DNA of 37,225 bases, from the NCBI RefSeq assembly GCF_000337195.1, contig NZ_AOID01000021.1, forward strand, positions 1 through 37,225. Reading direction: 5' to 3'. How positions within the stretch are numbered: the stretch's first letter is position 1; each line of letters begins with the position of its first letter. This DNA is from Natrinema versiforme JCM 10478 (GTDB lineage Archaea; Halobacteriota; Halobacteria; Halobacteriales; Natrialbaceae). The position numbers and the translations under genes are program-made. Below the pieces are notes generated by a model that was given only the letters and a program-made list of their open reading frames with translations, did no database searches and was not told where the DNA came from. This document shows, piece after piece, positions 23,381-31,913 of the stretch.

Positions 23381-24790
23381 ATGAGCGATTCATCGTCGGA
23401 GCGCGACGAGAGCGGTGACGAGGCGACCGCGAGCCACGTCGTCACCGCCTTCCTCCGCAACCGCGGGGAGATCCTGTTATTGTGCCGGAGCGATGCGGTC
23501 GGCACCTACCCGGGCCAGTGGGGCGGCGTCTCCGGGTTCGCCGAAGGCCGGCCGGACGAGCAGGTCCGCGTCGAAATCCGCGAGGAAACGGGTCTCGAGG
23601 ACGACGCCGTCTCGCTCGCCCGTTCCGGACGACGGGTCGAATTCACGGATTCGGACCTCGAGCGCGAGTGGGTCGTCCACCCATATCTGTTCGACTGCGA
23701 GTACCGCGAAATCGACCTGAGTGAGGAACACGACGCCCTCGAGTGGGTCTCGCCGACCGAGACGCTCGAAGGCGTGGGTGACGGCCGCGAGACGGTCCCC
23801 GAACTGTGGACCGCCTACGAGCGCGTGGCTCCCACCGTCCGCTCGATCGCGGCCGACGACGAACACGGAGCCGCATACCTGTCCGTGCGCGCGCTCGAAG
23901 TGCTTCGCGACCGAGCGGGCCTGCTCGTCGCCGAGCGCCAGGACTTCGGTCCAGATCCCGACGGCGAGTGGGACGAACTCGCCGAACTCGCGGGCCGGTT
24001 GCTCGAGGCCCGGCCGTCGATGGCCGTCCTCCGGAATCGAGTGAATCGGACGATGGCCGAGGCGGGCGATACGGCTCGGGACGCCGAACAGACCGGTGCG
24101 CCGGCCATCCTCGAGTCGGCGCTCTCGAATATCGACCGCGCGTTGGCTGCCGACGCGGACGCCGCGGCGACCGCGAGCGAGCGCCTCGGGGGCACCATTG
24201 CGACGCTCTCGCGGTCGGGCACCGTCCTCGAGGCGCTCGAGACGGCCGATCCCTCCCGCGTCTTCGTCGCCGAATCGCGGCCGGCCCGCGAGGGTATCGG
24301 TGTCGCAGAAGAACTGGCCGGAGAGATCGGCGGCACCGTCGCGGTCCACACCGACGCGGCGGTCGCGCACATGCTCGCGAGCGAGGACATCGACTGCATC
24401 GCGGTCGGCGCGGACACCGTCCTCCCCGACGGCTCCGTCGTGAACAAGACCGGGACGCGGGCGCTGGCCGTCGCCGCCGAGCGAGAGGGGATCCCGGTCT
24501 CCGTCGTCGCGGCGACGGACAAGGTCTCGACCCGCGAGGAAATCAATCTCGAGTCCGGCGACCAAACCGCGGTCTACGACGGTGACGCGTCGATCGACGT
24601 GCTGAACCCGACTTTCGACGTGACGCCCGCCGAGTGCATCGACGAGGTGGTGACCGAACGCGGCGCGCTCGAGTCCGGGGAGATCACGGCTGTCGCCGAA
24701 GAACTGCGGGACCTCGAGGCGTGGCAGACATCGGGCGACGAGCCAGCGACCGGTCGCGAAACGACAGACCGAAACCCCTCGAGGGAGTAA
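23381..24790 (+). CDS. Fusion of NUDIX domain with eIF2B-like (R15P isomerase-type) domain
   Basis: A 469-residue two-domain protein. Residues 17-150 are NUDIX-like (HVVTAFLRNRGEILLLCRSD, GQWGGVSGFAEGRPDEQVRV); the box is atypical, reading VEIREETG at 64-71, so the Glu cluster is kept but the canonical Arg is replaced. Residues about 165-450 are an eIF2B alpha/ribose-1,5-bisphosphate isomerase-like domain: ARPSMAVLRNRVNRTM, GADTVLPDGSVVNKTGTRAL, DVLNPTFDVTPAECID. I recall such fusions in haloarchaea. The C-terminal domain may act as sugar-phosphate isomerase in nucleoside breakdown; the NUDIX part could hydrolyse or sense a nucleotide. Function not established. Confidence 0.88.
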   Translation: MSDSSSERDESGDEATASHVVTAFLRNRGEILLLCRSDAVGTYPGQWGGVSGFAEGRPDEQVRVEIREETGLEDDAVSLARSGRRVEFTDSDLEREWVVHPYLFDCEYREIDLSEEHDALEWVSPTETLEGVGDGRETVPELWTAYERVAPTVRSIAADDEHGAAYLSVRALEVLRDRAGLLVAERQDFGPDPDGEWDELAELAGRLLEARPSMAVLRNRVNRTMAEAGDTARDAEQTGAPAILESALSNIDRALAADADAAATASERLGGTIATLSRSGTVLEALETADPSRVFVAESRPAREGIGVAEELAGEIGGTVAVHTDAAVAHMLASEDIDCIAVGADTVLPDGSVVNKTGTRALAVAAEREGIPVSVVAATDKVSTREEINLESGDQTAVYDGDASIDVLNPTFDVTPAECIDEVVTERGALESGEITAVAEELRDLEAWQTSGDEPATGRETTDRNPSRE

Positions 24791-24937
24791 CCGACTCCGG
24801 CGGCCGTGACGAAGAGTTACCCCCACCGAGCCCCGTGTGACGAGGGATTTCCCCGAGCCGCCACCTCATTCATACGTACCCCGATACGACTTCCGGGGGT
24901 GCAAACTTTCAACCCAGATTCGCGCGTAACGACGCCC

Positions 24938-25867
24938 ATGGCATTCGAACTCGAGCGACTCGGCGTCCACGAGTCAGTCGAGGCGGTGTTTCCGCCGGCC
25001 GAACTAGCGGACTATCTCATCGACCTCCCAGTCGAAGTCGCGGTGATCGGCGACGACGAGATCTCGTCCTGCGACGCGGTCGTCACTCTCGAACACCGCG
25101 AGGCATTCCTCGACCTGAATTGGGTTCACTCGATTCAGGCGGGGGTCGACCGGTTCCCCTTCGACGCGTTCGAGGACGAGGGCGTGGTTCTCACGAACAG
25201 TACGGGGATTCACGACCGGACCGTCGGCGAGACGGTCGCGGGCTACCTGCTGATGTTCGCCCGGCGGTTGCACGACCACGTCGCGAACCAACAGGAGCGC
25301 CGCTGGGAGCGCCCCGAGTGGGACGACGCCTTCACTCTCCCGGGGTCGACGGCCTGCGTCGTCGGCACCGGCACCCTCGGCCGCGGCGTCGCGAAGACTC
25401 TCAGCGCGCTCGGCGTCCGTGTAACCGGCGTCCGCCGCTCGGGCGATCCGGTTCCCGGATTCGACGAGATCTACACGAACGACCGGCTGCTCGAGGCGAT
25501 CGAAGACGCCGAGTTCGTGATCGTCACCGTGCCGCTGACCGAGGAGACGCGCCACCTCTTCGACGCCGAGGCGTTCGACGCGATGCGCGACGACGCCTAC
25601 TTCGTCAACGTCTCCCGCGGATCGGTCGTCGACGAACCGGCACTGATCGACGCGCTCGAGACCGACACGCTCGCTGGTGCAGCCGTGGATGTCTTCGAGG
25701 AAGAGCCGCTGCCCGAGGACTCGCCGCTGTGGGGGATGGACGAGGTAATCATCTCGCCCCACTGTGCGGCCTACACGCGGGACTACTTCCGGGACACGGG
25801 CGATATCGTCCGCGAGAACGTCAACCGACTCGCGGACGGCGAGGCGTTCCACAACCGCGTGGTCTGA
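24938..25867 (+). CDS. D-2-hydroxyacid dehydrogenase
   Basis: A 309-residue NAD(P)-dependent D-isomer-specific dehydrogenase. Nucleotide motif GTGTLG (143-148); catalytic residues Arg227 (NVSRGSVVDE), Glu256 in DVFEEEPLPEDSPLW, and His275 (ISPHCAAYT). It reduces 2-ketoacids to D-2-hydroxyacids or the reverse; haloarchaeal relatives (Haloferax DDH) act on branched or aromatic ketoacids. ATG 24938 is chosen by family length; an AT-rich AAACTTTC box at about 24904-24911 is at a suitable distance. Monocistronic. Confidence 0.92.
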   Translation: MAFELERLGVHESVEAVFPPAELADYLIDLPVEVAVIGDDEISSCDAVVTLEHREAFLDLNWVHSIQAGVDRFPFDAFEDEGVVLTNSTGIHDRTVGETVAGYLLMFARRLHDHVANQQERRWERPEWDDAFTLPGSTACVVGTGTLGRGVAKTLSALGVRVTGVRRSGDPVPGFDEIYTNDRLLEAIEDAEFVIVTVPLTEETRHLFDAEAFDAMRDDAYFVNVSRGSVVDEPALIDALETDTLAGAAVDVFEEEPLPEDSPLWGMDEVIISPHCAAYTRDYFRDTGDIVRENVNRLADGEAFHNRVV

Positions 25868-26044
25868 TGATGGATCTGTCGTAAAATGGCCGAGAGCGCG
25901 GCTCAAGCGACTGCGAGAGTCGCGCGATCCGGGGAAGGGCAGGCACTTACCCGACACTCACCGCGAGCGACCGAAGGGAGCGAGCGGGCCGACGACTGAT
26001 GTGAGTGACTGAAAGGAACGAACGGAAGGAGGAGTGCTTTTGAT
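25868..26044. other. Convergent spacer with short inverted repeats
   Basis: No gene. CACTCAC (25955-25961) and GTGAGTG (26001-26007) are inverted, around CGAGCGACCGAAGGGAGCGAGC, a motif type common in haloarchaeal gene-end spacers. It lies next to the larger hairpin at 26045-26116. Confidence 0.4.
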
Positions 26045-26116
26045 CGAAATTTTGCCGAGGGACATCGCGCTGTGCGGCGAAGCCGCCAGCGCGATAGACC
26101 GCAGAGCAAAATTTCG
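26045..26116. repeat. Large nested hairpin between convergent genes
   Basis: Outer arms CGAAATTTTGC (26045-26055) and GCAAAATTTCG (26106-26116) are perfectly complementary (11 bp). Inside, ATCGCGCTG-T-GCGGC (26064-26078) pairs with GCCGCCAGCGCGAT (26082-26095) around a GAA loop, 14 bp with a single bulged T. The structure abuts the engB stop codon and lies 177 nt past the dehydrogenase stop. A bidirectional terminator, a structured RNA or a MITE-like insertion are all possible. Confidence 0.6.
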
Positions 26117-26740
26117 TTAGAAGAATTTGAATAAGTCATCTCGATTTTGCTCGTGCAGCTGACTCCGGACGGCTTCGTTTAGCGGCTCGAGTTGGCCCTT
26201 TTTCGCGCTGATGGGGGCGATGGTGTCTTGCCACTGTTTCCACGGCGGATAGAGACCGAGGCGGTCACAGAGGGCGTCGAGGCGCTCGTCTTCGTCGTCG
26301 ACCTTGTCCATCTTGTTGACGGCGACGACCGTGGGGATGTCGAGTTCGCGCAGGAAGTGGAACATCTCCACGTCGTAGGGGATCTCGTCGGGGCCGGAGT
26401 GGCGGTCGATGATGTCGATGACGCTCTTGCCGTCGACGACGAGGACGGCGACGAGGACGTTGTCGGCGTACTCCTCGAGGTAGTGGACGATCTCGGTTTT
26501 GATCTCCTCGCGGAGGTCCTCGTCGACGCCGCTCATGAAGCCAAAACCGGGGAGGTCAGTGATGACGAAGTCCTCGGGAGCCCAGTCGTAGTGGTTCGGC
26601 GAGCGGGTGACGCCGGGTTTGCCGCCGGTGTCGAAGCTGTGGCCGGTCAGCTCGCGCATCAGCGTGGACTTGCCCACGTTCGAGCGGCCGACGAGGGCGA
26701 CTTCGGCCTCCCGATTGGGGCGCGTATCGAAATCGATCAT
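26117..26740 (-). CDS. engB: EngB-type ribosome-associated GTPase
   Basis: A 207-residue EngB/YsxC GTPase. G1 GRSNVGKST (18-26), G2 GVTRS region, G3 DLPGFGF (62-68), G4 NKMD (142-145), G5 SAKK near 180. Bacterial members assist large-subunit assembly; the archaeal role is presumed similar. The ATG at 26740 is set by a strong TATAAA 25-30 nt upstream. A nested hairpin follows directly after the stop. Confidence 0.93.
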   Translation of the reverse strand: MIDFDTRPNREAEVALVGRSNVGKSTLMRELTGHSFDTGGKPGVTRSPNHYDWAPEDFVITDLPGFGFMSGVDEDLREEIKTEIVHYLEEYADNVLVAVLVVDGKSVIDIIDRHSGPDEIPYDVEMFHFLRELDIPTVVAVNKMDKVDDEDERLDALCDRLGLYPPWKQWQDTIAPISAKKGQLEPLNEAVRSQLHEQNRDDLFKFF

Positions 26741-26764
26741 ACCCGACCGTAGGGCGGACCGACC

Positions 26765-26770
26765 TTTATA
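26765..26770 (-). promoter_or_regulatory. TATA box of engB
   Basis: The minus-strand TATAAA lies 25-30 nt before ATG 26740; it is the strongest box in the window. Confidence 0.65.
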
Positions 26771-26883
26771 CGCATTGTAACGGGAATCGACTGGGCGATC
26801 AGTGCCCGCTCGAGGCGGAATCGACCGCCTGCGCGGGACCGAATGCCCCGGAGTTATGATCCCGGGGAATTTCACAGTCACAT

Positions 26884-28182
26884 GTGCGGCTCGTACAGCT
26901 GACGGTACCGACGGGCAAGCGAGAGACGATCCTCGACACCCTCGACGAGCGGGAGATCGACTACGTCGTGACCGACGAGACCAGCAGTCGGAAATACACC
27001 GCGGTCGTCTACTTCCCCCTGCCGGATGCGGCCGTCGAACCGGTGCTCGACGAGGTACAGAACGCGGGGATCGACGAGGACGCGTACACCGTCGTCGTCG
27101 ACGCGGAAACGGTCATCTCCCGTCGGTTTCAGGCGCTCCGCGAGGAATACGAGGAGGGAGATGTGGGCTCGGACCGAATTTCGCGTCAGGAGCTGCAGGC
27201 GGAGGCCGACGACCTGACACCGAGCTTTCCCGTCTACGCCGTGATGACGATCATCAGCGCCGTCGTCGCGACCGCCGGGCTCCTCCTGGATTCGCCCGCG
27301 GTCGTCGTCGGGTCGATGGTGATCGCGCCGCTGATCGGCCCGGCGCTGGGGGCGAGCGTCGGGACGGTGATCGACGACGAGGAGCTGTTCGTCGAGAGTG
27401 TTACCTACCAGATTCTCGGCGTCGTCCTCGCGATCGCTGCAGCGGCGGTCTTCGCGCTGGTGGCACGGATGACGAACATCGTCCCGCCGGGTCTCGTTCT
27501 CGCGAACGTCGGCGAGATTTCGGAGCGGCTCGCACCCGACTTACTCTCGCTCGCGATCGCGCTCGGCGCGGGGATCGCGGGGGTCGTCAGCATCGCGACG
27601 GGCACCTCCGTGGCGCTCGTCGGCGTGATGATCGCGGCGGCATTGATCCCGCCGGCCGGCGTCGCGGGAATCACCCTCGCGTGGGGTCAACCGACGGCCG
27701 CGATCGGCGCGACGGTCCTCGTCCTCGTCAATCTGCTCTCGGTGAACCTCGCCGGCCTGTTGACGCTGTGGTACGCCGGCTACCGGCCGGAGAACCTGTT
27801 TTCCCTCGGCGAGACTGAACAGCGCGTTCGCCACCGGATTGTCGGACTCGTCGTTATCGTCCTCGTCTTCGCGGTGTTTCTCGGCGGGATCACCTACGCC
27901 TCCTACGAGACGGGGAACTTCGAACAGGACGCCCGCGACGAGGTCGAGCAGGTCCTCTCACAGGACCAGTACGAGCGCTACCAGTTGCTCGAGTTCGAAG
28001 TCGTGATGGACAACGACTACCCGTTCCGGAACCCCGATCGGGTGATCGTCACGATCGGCGGCCCGCCCGGCGAGACGGCACCCGAACTGGCCGACACCCT
28101 CCACGAGCGGATCAACCGCCACGCCGACGGCTCGGTCAACGTCGAGGTCAGATATGTCGAAGTCCTCGAGCGAGGAGATTAG
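26884..28182 (+). CDS. DUF389 (TIGR00341) membrane protein
   Basis: A 432-residue protein. Residues 1-100 form a cytoplasmic ferredoxin-like/ACT-type domain ([35 protein letters not shown]). Residues about 115-340 hold at least six membrane segments with the family core [20 protein letters not shown] and [20 protein letters not shown]. The last 90 residues are soluble. DUF389 proteins are widespread in bacteria and archaea, with no known function. The GTG start is supported by TTATGAT 24-30 nt upstream. Monocistronic, with a T-run at the 3' end. Confidence 0.9.
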   Translation: MRLVQLTVPTGKRETILDTLDEREIDYVVTDETSSRKYTAVVYFPLPDAAVEPVLDEVQNAGIDEDAYTVVVDAETVISRRFQALREEYEEGDVGSDRISRQELQAEADDLTPSFPVYAVMTIISAVVATAGLLLDSPAVVVGSMVIAPLIGPALGASVGTVIDDEELFVESVTYQILGVVLAIAAAAVFALVARMTNIVPPGLVLANVGEISERLAPDLLSLAIALGAGIAGVVSIATGTSVALVGVMIAAALIPPAGVAGITLAWGQPTAAIGATVLVLVNLLSVNLAGLLTLWYAGYRPENLFSLGETEQRVRHRIVGLVVIVLVFAVFLGGITYASYETGNFEQDARDEVEQVLSQDQYERYQLLEFEVVMDNDYPFRNPDRVIVTIGGPPGETAPELADTLHERINRHADGSVNVEVRYVEVLERGD

Positions 28183-28210
28183 TTTGTTCGCCATCCCGAC
28201 GCGGCGAACG

Positions 28211-28226
28211 CGATGTTTTTCCATCG
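28211..28226 (+). terminator. Possible terminator of the DUF389 gene
   Basis: CGATG and CATCG flank a T5 run (28216-28220), 34 nt past the stop, in the spacer with a convergent gene. Confidence 0.35.
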
Positions 28227-28283
28227 GTCCGTCGTGGGTTTGCGAACCGACTCTGACCCGTGAGAATGGCCGTTTCCAGTCCG

Positions 28284-28595
28284 CTAGCGCTGCAGTCGCT
28301 CGAGAAGGCTCGAGTCTTTGGAGGCGCGCTCGGAGACGGAGTCGGTCTCCGCCCCGTTGTCAGTCGTGTCACGCCGGACGCGGCCAACCACTCGTCGAAG
28401 CCACGTCTTCGGCCCGCCGATCCGGTTGAGAAGATACGTCGGGAAAGAGAGGGCGATCGCGCCGAGTGCCAGAAAGCCGAGCCCGCCGACGAGGCGGCCA
28501 TCCCGGAGGAACCCGACGCCGACGACGAACATCGGCCCCGCCATCGAGAACCCCGCGGCGGTCTGGAGCAGCCACAGAATGCCGGGTCCCGTCAT
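28284..28595 (-). CDS. Small two-helix membrane protein beside NOG1
   Basis: A 103-residue protein with two membrane segments (ILWLLQTAAGFSMAGPMFVV; LVGGLGFLALGAIALSFPTY) and a charged cytoplasmic tail (ETDSVSERASKDSS). The family is not recognised. It starts 15 nt after the NOG1 stop and has no promoter of its own, so it is probably co-transcribed with the GTPase gene. Confidence 0.75.
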   Translation of the reverse strand: MTGPGILWLLQTAAGFSMAGPMFVVGVGFLRDGRLVGGLGFLALGAIALSFPTYLLNRIGGPKTWLRRVVGRVRRDTTDNGAETDSVSERASKDSSLLERLQR

Positions 28596-28610
28596 CGACT
28601 CGGCACCGAG

Positions 28611-29594
28611 TTAGCCGTCGAAGGGAAGTTCGGGCTCGTAGCCGATCGCTTCGACGGCGGCGTCGAGGACCGTCTCGACGTTCGCGCCGGTTTCGATGCT
28701 CATGGTGTAGTCGGCCGCAAGCTCTTCGGTCAGATCGCCGTCCTCGAAGCGGTCTTCCTTGTTCGCGATCGTGAGCACGGGAATCTCGTTGAACTGCGCC
28801 GAGATCGAGTCCCGGAGCTCGAGTTGCGAGCCGGTCGGGTAGCCACAGTCGCCGGTGGGGTCGACCATGACGAGCATGCAGTCGGCGAGGTGCTCGACGG
28901 CGCTGACGGCTTGGGATTCGATCTCGTTGCGCTCGGCTGGCGGGCGGTCGAGCAGCCCGGGCGTGTCGACGATCTGGTAGCGGATATGATCGCGCTCGAA
29001 GTGGCCGACACCGATGCCCTTCGTCGTGAAGGGGTAGGAGGCGGTCTCGCCGCGGGCGTTGGTGACGTCGTTGACGAACGATGATTTGCCGACGTTGGGG
29101 TAGCCGGCGACGACGATCGTCGGCTCGTCGGGGTTGATTTCGGGCAGGTCCCGCAGGTCGTTGCGCGATTCGTTGATGTACAGCAGGTGGTCGTCGACCT
29201 GTTCGACGATGTCCGCCAGTCGGGCGAACGCCTGCTTGCGGTGCTTGCGCGCGGTGTCGACGTCGGTCTTTCGCAGCCGCGGCTGGTACTCTTCGTGGAT
29301 CTCGCGGGCTTTGCGGCTGGCCCACATCACTTCCGACAGCGCCTGCCGGAGCCGGTCGACGTCGACGATCGCGTCCGCCAGTTCGTAGTAGAACGGGTGG
29401 GCGTCGTACTCGAAGTCCGGCCACGCCGTCACGACGTTCTCGAGGTTGTCCGAGATGATGTTCGCCGCCGTCTGGAGCATCGACTGCTGGGCCTCGAGGC
29501 CGCCTTTGGCCTTGCCGGCCCGCGCCGCCCGCGAAAACGCTTTGTCGATCAGCTCTTCCGACGTGGGCGTTGTCGGAAGGTCTTCGAAAATCAT
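28611..29594 (-). CDS. NOG1-family GTPase
   Basis: A 327-residue GTPase of the NOG1/OBG class. The N-terminal helical domain (1-155: IFEDLPTTPTSEELIDKAFS, LRQALSEVMWASRKAREIHE) is followed by a G domain with GYPNVGKSSF (164-173), the switch region ASYPFTTKGIGVGH, DTPG and NKED. NOG1 proteins act in large ribosomal subunit assembly. The ATG at 29594 is preferred to GTG 29603 because the CTTTATGG box lies 22-29 nt upstream. Confidence 0.94.
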   Translation of the reverse strand: MIFEDLPTTPTSEELIDKAFSRAARAGKAKGGLEAQQSMLQTAANIISDNLENVVTAWPDFEYDAHPFYYELADAIVDVDRLRQALSEVMWASRKAREIHEEYQPRLRKTDVDTARKHRKQAFARLADIVEQVDDHLLYINESRNDLRDLPEINPDEPTIVVAGYPNVGKSSFVNDVTNARGETASYPFTTKGIGVGHFERDHIRYQIVDTPGLLDRPPAERNEIESQAVSAVEHLADCMLVMVDPTGDCGYPTGSQLELRDSISAQFNEIPVLTIANKEDRFEDGDLTEELAADYTMSIETGANVETVLDAAVEAIGYEPELPFDG

Positions 29595-29615
29595 GTCCAG
29601 CACTAGCGCCTCCGA

Positions 29616-29623
29616 CCATAAAG
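29616..29623 (-). promoter_or_regulatory. TATA box of the NOG1 gene
   Basis: CTTTATGG on the minus strand, 22-29 nt before ATG 29594; it decides between the two candidate starts. Confidence 0.5.
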
Positions 29624-29701
29624 GGCGTTCGTTACGCGCCGGTGTCGCGGCGAGCGGGGTCGGTCCGCGTGTCAGCTCGCGTGGCAGTTGTCCGCCGCGA
29701 G

Positions 29702-29707
29702 CTTATC
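29702..29707 (+). promoter_or_regulatory. TATA-like box of the DUF5518 gene
   Basis: CTTATC lies 25-30 nt before ATG 29732. Confidence 0.45.
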
Positions 29708-29731
29708 CCCGTCGCCGTCGTCCGATCGGGT

Positions 29732-30103
29732 ATGACAAACTGGCGCGCCGTCTTCGTCGGCTTCGTCGTCGTGACCGTCTTGGGGATCGTCGGACTCACC
29801 GTTCCGGGAATCGGTCAGCTCGCCGCGGGGCTGATCGGCGGTTTCGTCGCGGGCTACATGGCCGGCGGCTCCCTCGGCAGCGGCTTCTGGCACGGGCTGC
29901 TCGCCGGCTCCCTCGGCGGCATCATCGGCGGCCTGCTCATCGCTGTCGCCGTCGGCATCGCCGGACTCGCACTCGGCCCCGCCGGCGGCGCGATCTCCGG
30001 CGCTGCCGGGCTCGGTATCTTCGCGCTCGCCGCGACCGTCTCGCTGGTCATGGCCCTCGAGAGCGCGGTCGCCGGCGCGGTCGGCGCGGCGATGAGTGCC
30101 TGA
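29732..30103 (+). CDS. DUF5518 membrane protein
   Basis: A 123-residue, very hydrophobic protein with four membrane segments rich in glycine (FVVVTVLGIVGLTVPGIG, AAGLIGGFVAGYMAGGSLGS, LAGSLGGIIGGLLIAVAVG, IFALAATVSLVMALESAV). I recall it as DUF5518, multi-copy in haloarchaea and of unknown function. The glycine zippers suggest tight helix packing. ATG 29732 is set by the TATA spacing and the family start MTNWRAV. Monocistronic, convergent with the next gene. Confidence 0.85.
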   Translation: MTNWRAVFVGFVVVTVLGIVGLTVPGIGQLAAGLIGGFVAGYMAGGSLGSGFWHGLLAGSLGGIIGGLLIAVAVGIAGLALGPAGGAISGAAGLGIFALAATVSLVMALESAVAGAVGAAMSA

Positions 30104-30132
30104 TCGGGTCGAAAAACGAGGTAGGGTAGATT

Positions 30133-30480
30133 TCAGGCCGAGGCCATCTCGCGGCAGCTCTCGGCGCACTTCGGCAGGATCTCCGCACAGGCCTGACAGT
30201 GCTCGTGATCGTGCTGTTCGCACTCGTCGGCACACTCCTCACAGAGGTCCGCACAGAGCTCGCCCAGCTCCCCGTGATAGCTCGAGTTGCGGGCCATGAA
30301 CCGCGCGTGCAGCGAGGCGATGTCGGCCACGTCCCGACAGAGCCGGATGCAGCGAGCCATGCCTTCGCCCTCGCCCGCACAGGCGTCCGCACACCACTCG
30401 CAGACCTGCGCGGCCTCGAGGCAGTTGTCGATACACTCCTGCATGTGGTCGTCCGCGTGCTCGAGTTGTTGGACTGCCAT
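30133..30480 (-). CDS. Cysteine-rich four-helix copper-binding protein (DUF326)
   Basis: A 115-residue protein with 15 cysteines: 16, 20, 27, 30, 34, 44, 48, 76, 80, 83, 87, 95, 98, 105 and 109, most in CxxxC or CxxC spacing along helices, plus His near 70 and 90-94 (EQHDHEHCQACAE). This matches the DUF326 / Csp1-like four-helix bundle that binds many Cu(I) ions in its core. No signal peptide, so cytosolic copper storage or detoxification is inferred. The ATG at 30480 starts the conserved MAVQQLEHADDHM; upstream in-frame codons are not used. No copper exporter is nearby. Confidence 0.88.
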   Translation of the reverse strand: MAVQQLEHADDHMQECIDNCLEAAQVCEWCADACAGEGEGMARCIRLCRDVADIASLHARFMARNSSYHGELGELCADLCEECADECEQHDHEHCQACAEILPKCAESCREMASA

Positions 30481-30612
30481 AGCGGGTGAAGCGACACCAG
30501 TGGACGCCATCAAGCTATCACGGGCGGCTGCAAGCACCATGCGAATACAGGTCCGGCGACTGGTTTCGTGGCCACATGGGCCGCAGAGAAACAGCGTCGA
30601 TTCGCAGTCGCG

Positions 30613-30897
30613 CTATCGCCGCGCCTCGAGCTCTGCCTCGAGATCGGCGAGGTCCATGTCCTTCATCGCGAGTAAGACGAGCAGATGGTAGACGATGTCC
30701 GCACCCTCGTGGGCGATCTCCTCGTGATCGTCGTCTTTCGCGGCCAGGACGAGTTCCGTGCTCTCCTCGCCGAGTTTCTCCAGGACCGCGTTCTCGCCTT
30801 TCTCGTGGGTAAACAGCGAGGCGGTATAGGAGTCCTCGGGCAGCGTTTCCTTCCGGTCTTCGATCACGGCGAACAACTCCTCGAGTACGTCGTCCAT
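30613..30897 (-). CDS. hisE: Phosphoribosyl-ATP diphosphatase
   Basis: A 94-residue HisE, an all-alpha NTP pyrophosphatase. SYTASLFTHEKGENAVLEKL, GEESTELVLAAK and IAHEGADIVYHLLVLLA hold the Mg-binding Glu/Asp cluster. It hydrolyses phosphoribosyl-ATP to phosphoribosyl-AMP, the second step of histidine synthesis. The ATG follows the stop of the bifunctional nuclease gene with no gap, so they are one transcript. HisI is not fused and is not in the window. Confidence 0.95.
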   Translation of the reverse strand: MDDVLEELFAVIEDRKETLPEDSYTASLFTHEKGENAVLEKLGEESTELVLAAKDDDHEEIAHEGADIVYHLLVLLAMKDMDLADLEAELEARR

Positions 30898-31365
30898 CTA
30901 GAGGTCACCCGACACGTTGCGGATGTCTTCGAGTTCGTCGAACTTTTCGCTGTCGTCTCGGCTGTCCGCGAAGACCTCCTCGGTCACTTCGATCGGCGCG
31001 TTCGTCCGGGCGGCAAGCGCGAGCGAATCGCTCGGCCGGGCGTCGACGACCGTCTCGCCGCGGGGCGTCTCGAGGTGGAGATCGGCGATGTAGGTGCCGC
31101 TCTGCCCGCCGTCGCGTTCTTCGATCTCGGTGACGACGATGCGCTCGATGCGGCTCCCGAGTTCCTCCATGACGTCCAACAGGAGGTCGTGGGTCAGCGG
31201 CCGGCCGATGTCTTCGGCCTCGAGGCCGCGAGCGATGCTCGTGGCCTCGTTGAAGCCGATGAAAATCGGGACCACGTCGGCTTCGCCCTCGACCGCGAGG
31301 ACGACGACCGGGACCGGCCCCTGGGGAGTCCCCGCGACGCGAACGGCGTCGATAGATGCCTGCAT
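30898..31365 (-). CDS. Bifunctional nuclease family protein (DUF151)
   Basis: A 155-residue protein of the BFN/DUF151 family: MQASIDAVRVAG, VPVVVLAVEGEADVVPIFIG, GRPLTHDLLLDVMEELGS, DLHLETPRGETVVDARPSDS and LALAARTNAPIEVTEEV. The plant member has DNase and RNase activity; the role in haloarchaea is unknown. Start at ATG 31365 (a GTG at 31371 is possible but adds only two residues). It ends directly against the hisE start. Confidence 0.92.
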   Translation of the reverse strand: MQASIDAVRVAGTPQGPVPVVVLAVEGEADVVPIFIGFNEATSIARGLEAEDIGRPLTHDLLLDVMEELGSRIERIVVTEIEERDGGQSGTYIADLHLETPRGETVVDARPSDSLALAARTNAPIEVTEEVFADSRDDSEKFDELEDIRNVSGDL

Positions 31366-31531
31366 ACCCACACTGTCGGCAAGGAGGGAGAAAACATGTC
31401 CGGTCGCGAATGCATGCAGGCCCGCCGCCGGTGCGGTCGTGACCGGTTTCGGTCCTCGAGCTGGCTGTGAGACGACGAACGAAGCCTTCGAAAATCGGAT
31501 CGGGACGCCGAAACCCGGGGCTCGCAGCCGG

Positions 31532-31870
31532 TCAGTTTTCCGGCGGTTCGACGACGACGCTGCCGTCGCTCGAGACGGTCACGTGACAGCCCTCGTAGGC
31601 GATGGTGACGTCGATCGGCTGGTCTCGGGCCGCCGTCACGAGGTCGGTGAGCGCTTCGGGATCGACCGTGTCGTAGAGCGGCGACAGTGCGGTGGGTTCG
31701 CGGTTCGTGACGGCCGCGACGGCTTCGACGATGGCGACGACGACCGTGTTCGAGCCGCCGTCGAATCGAGTGTGGTACGTGTCCGAGGTGGGGTCGTAGC
31801 CCGAGCTGTCGTCGCCGATCCCCTCAGGTGTAGCTGCAGAGATGTTGGAGTGGGCTGAGTTCTCGCTCAT
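31532..31870 (-). CDS. HalOD1 output-domain protein
   Basis: A 112-residue protein that is almost entirely a HalOD1 domain (about 30-108): NTVVVAIVEAVAAVTNREPT, LSPLYDTVDPEALTDLV, VTIAYEGCHVTVSSDGSVVV. HalOD1 is a haloarchaeal domain often found downstream of sensor or receiver modules, possibly a small-molecule or protein-binding output. The N-terminal 30 residues are disordered. It follows the PAS/HTH regulator by 43 nt on the same strand, so a two-gene signalling unit is likely. Confidence 0.88.
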   Translation of the reverse strand: MSENSAHSNISAATPEGIGDDSSGYDPTSDTYHTRFDGGSNTVVVAIVEAVAAVTNREPTALSPLYDTVDPEALTDLVTAARDQPIDVTIAYEGCHVTVSSDGSVVVEPPEN

Positions 31871-31913
31871 TGGCTTCCACTATCACAGATGTCGTGGTAA
31901 GGGATGGGACTGA

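Noticed and set aside
28369..29619. 416-codon minus-strand frame over the NOG1 gene
   Set aside because: Frame-shifted shadow of NOG1 with Arg-rich low-complexity content; the NOG1 frame carries all GTPase motifs.
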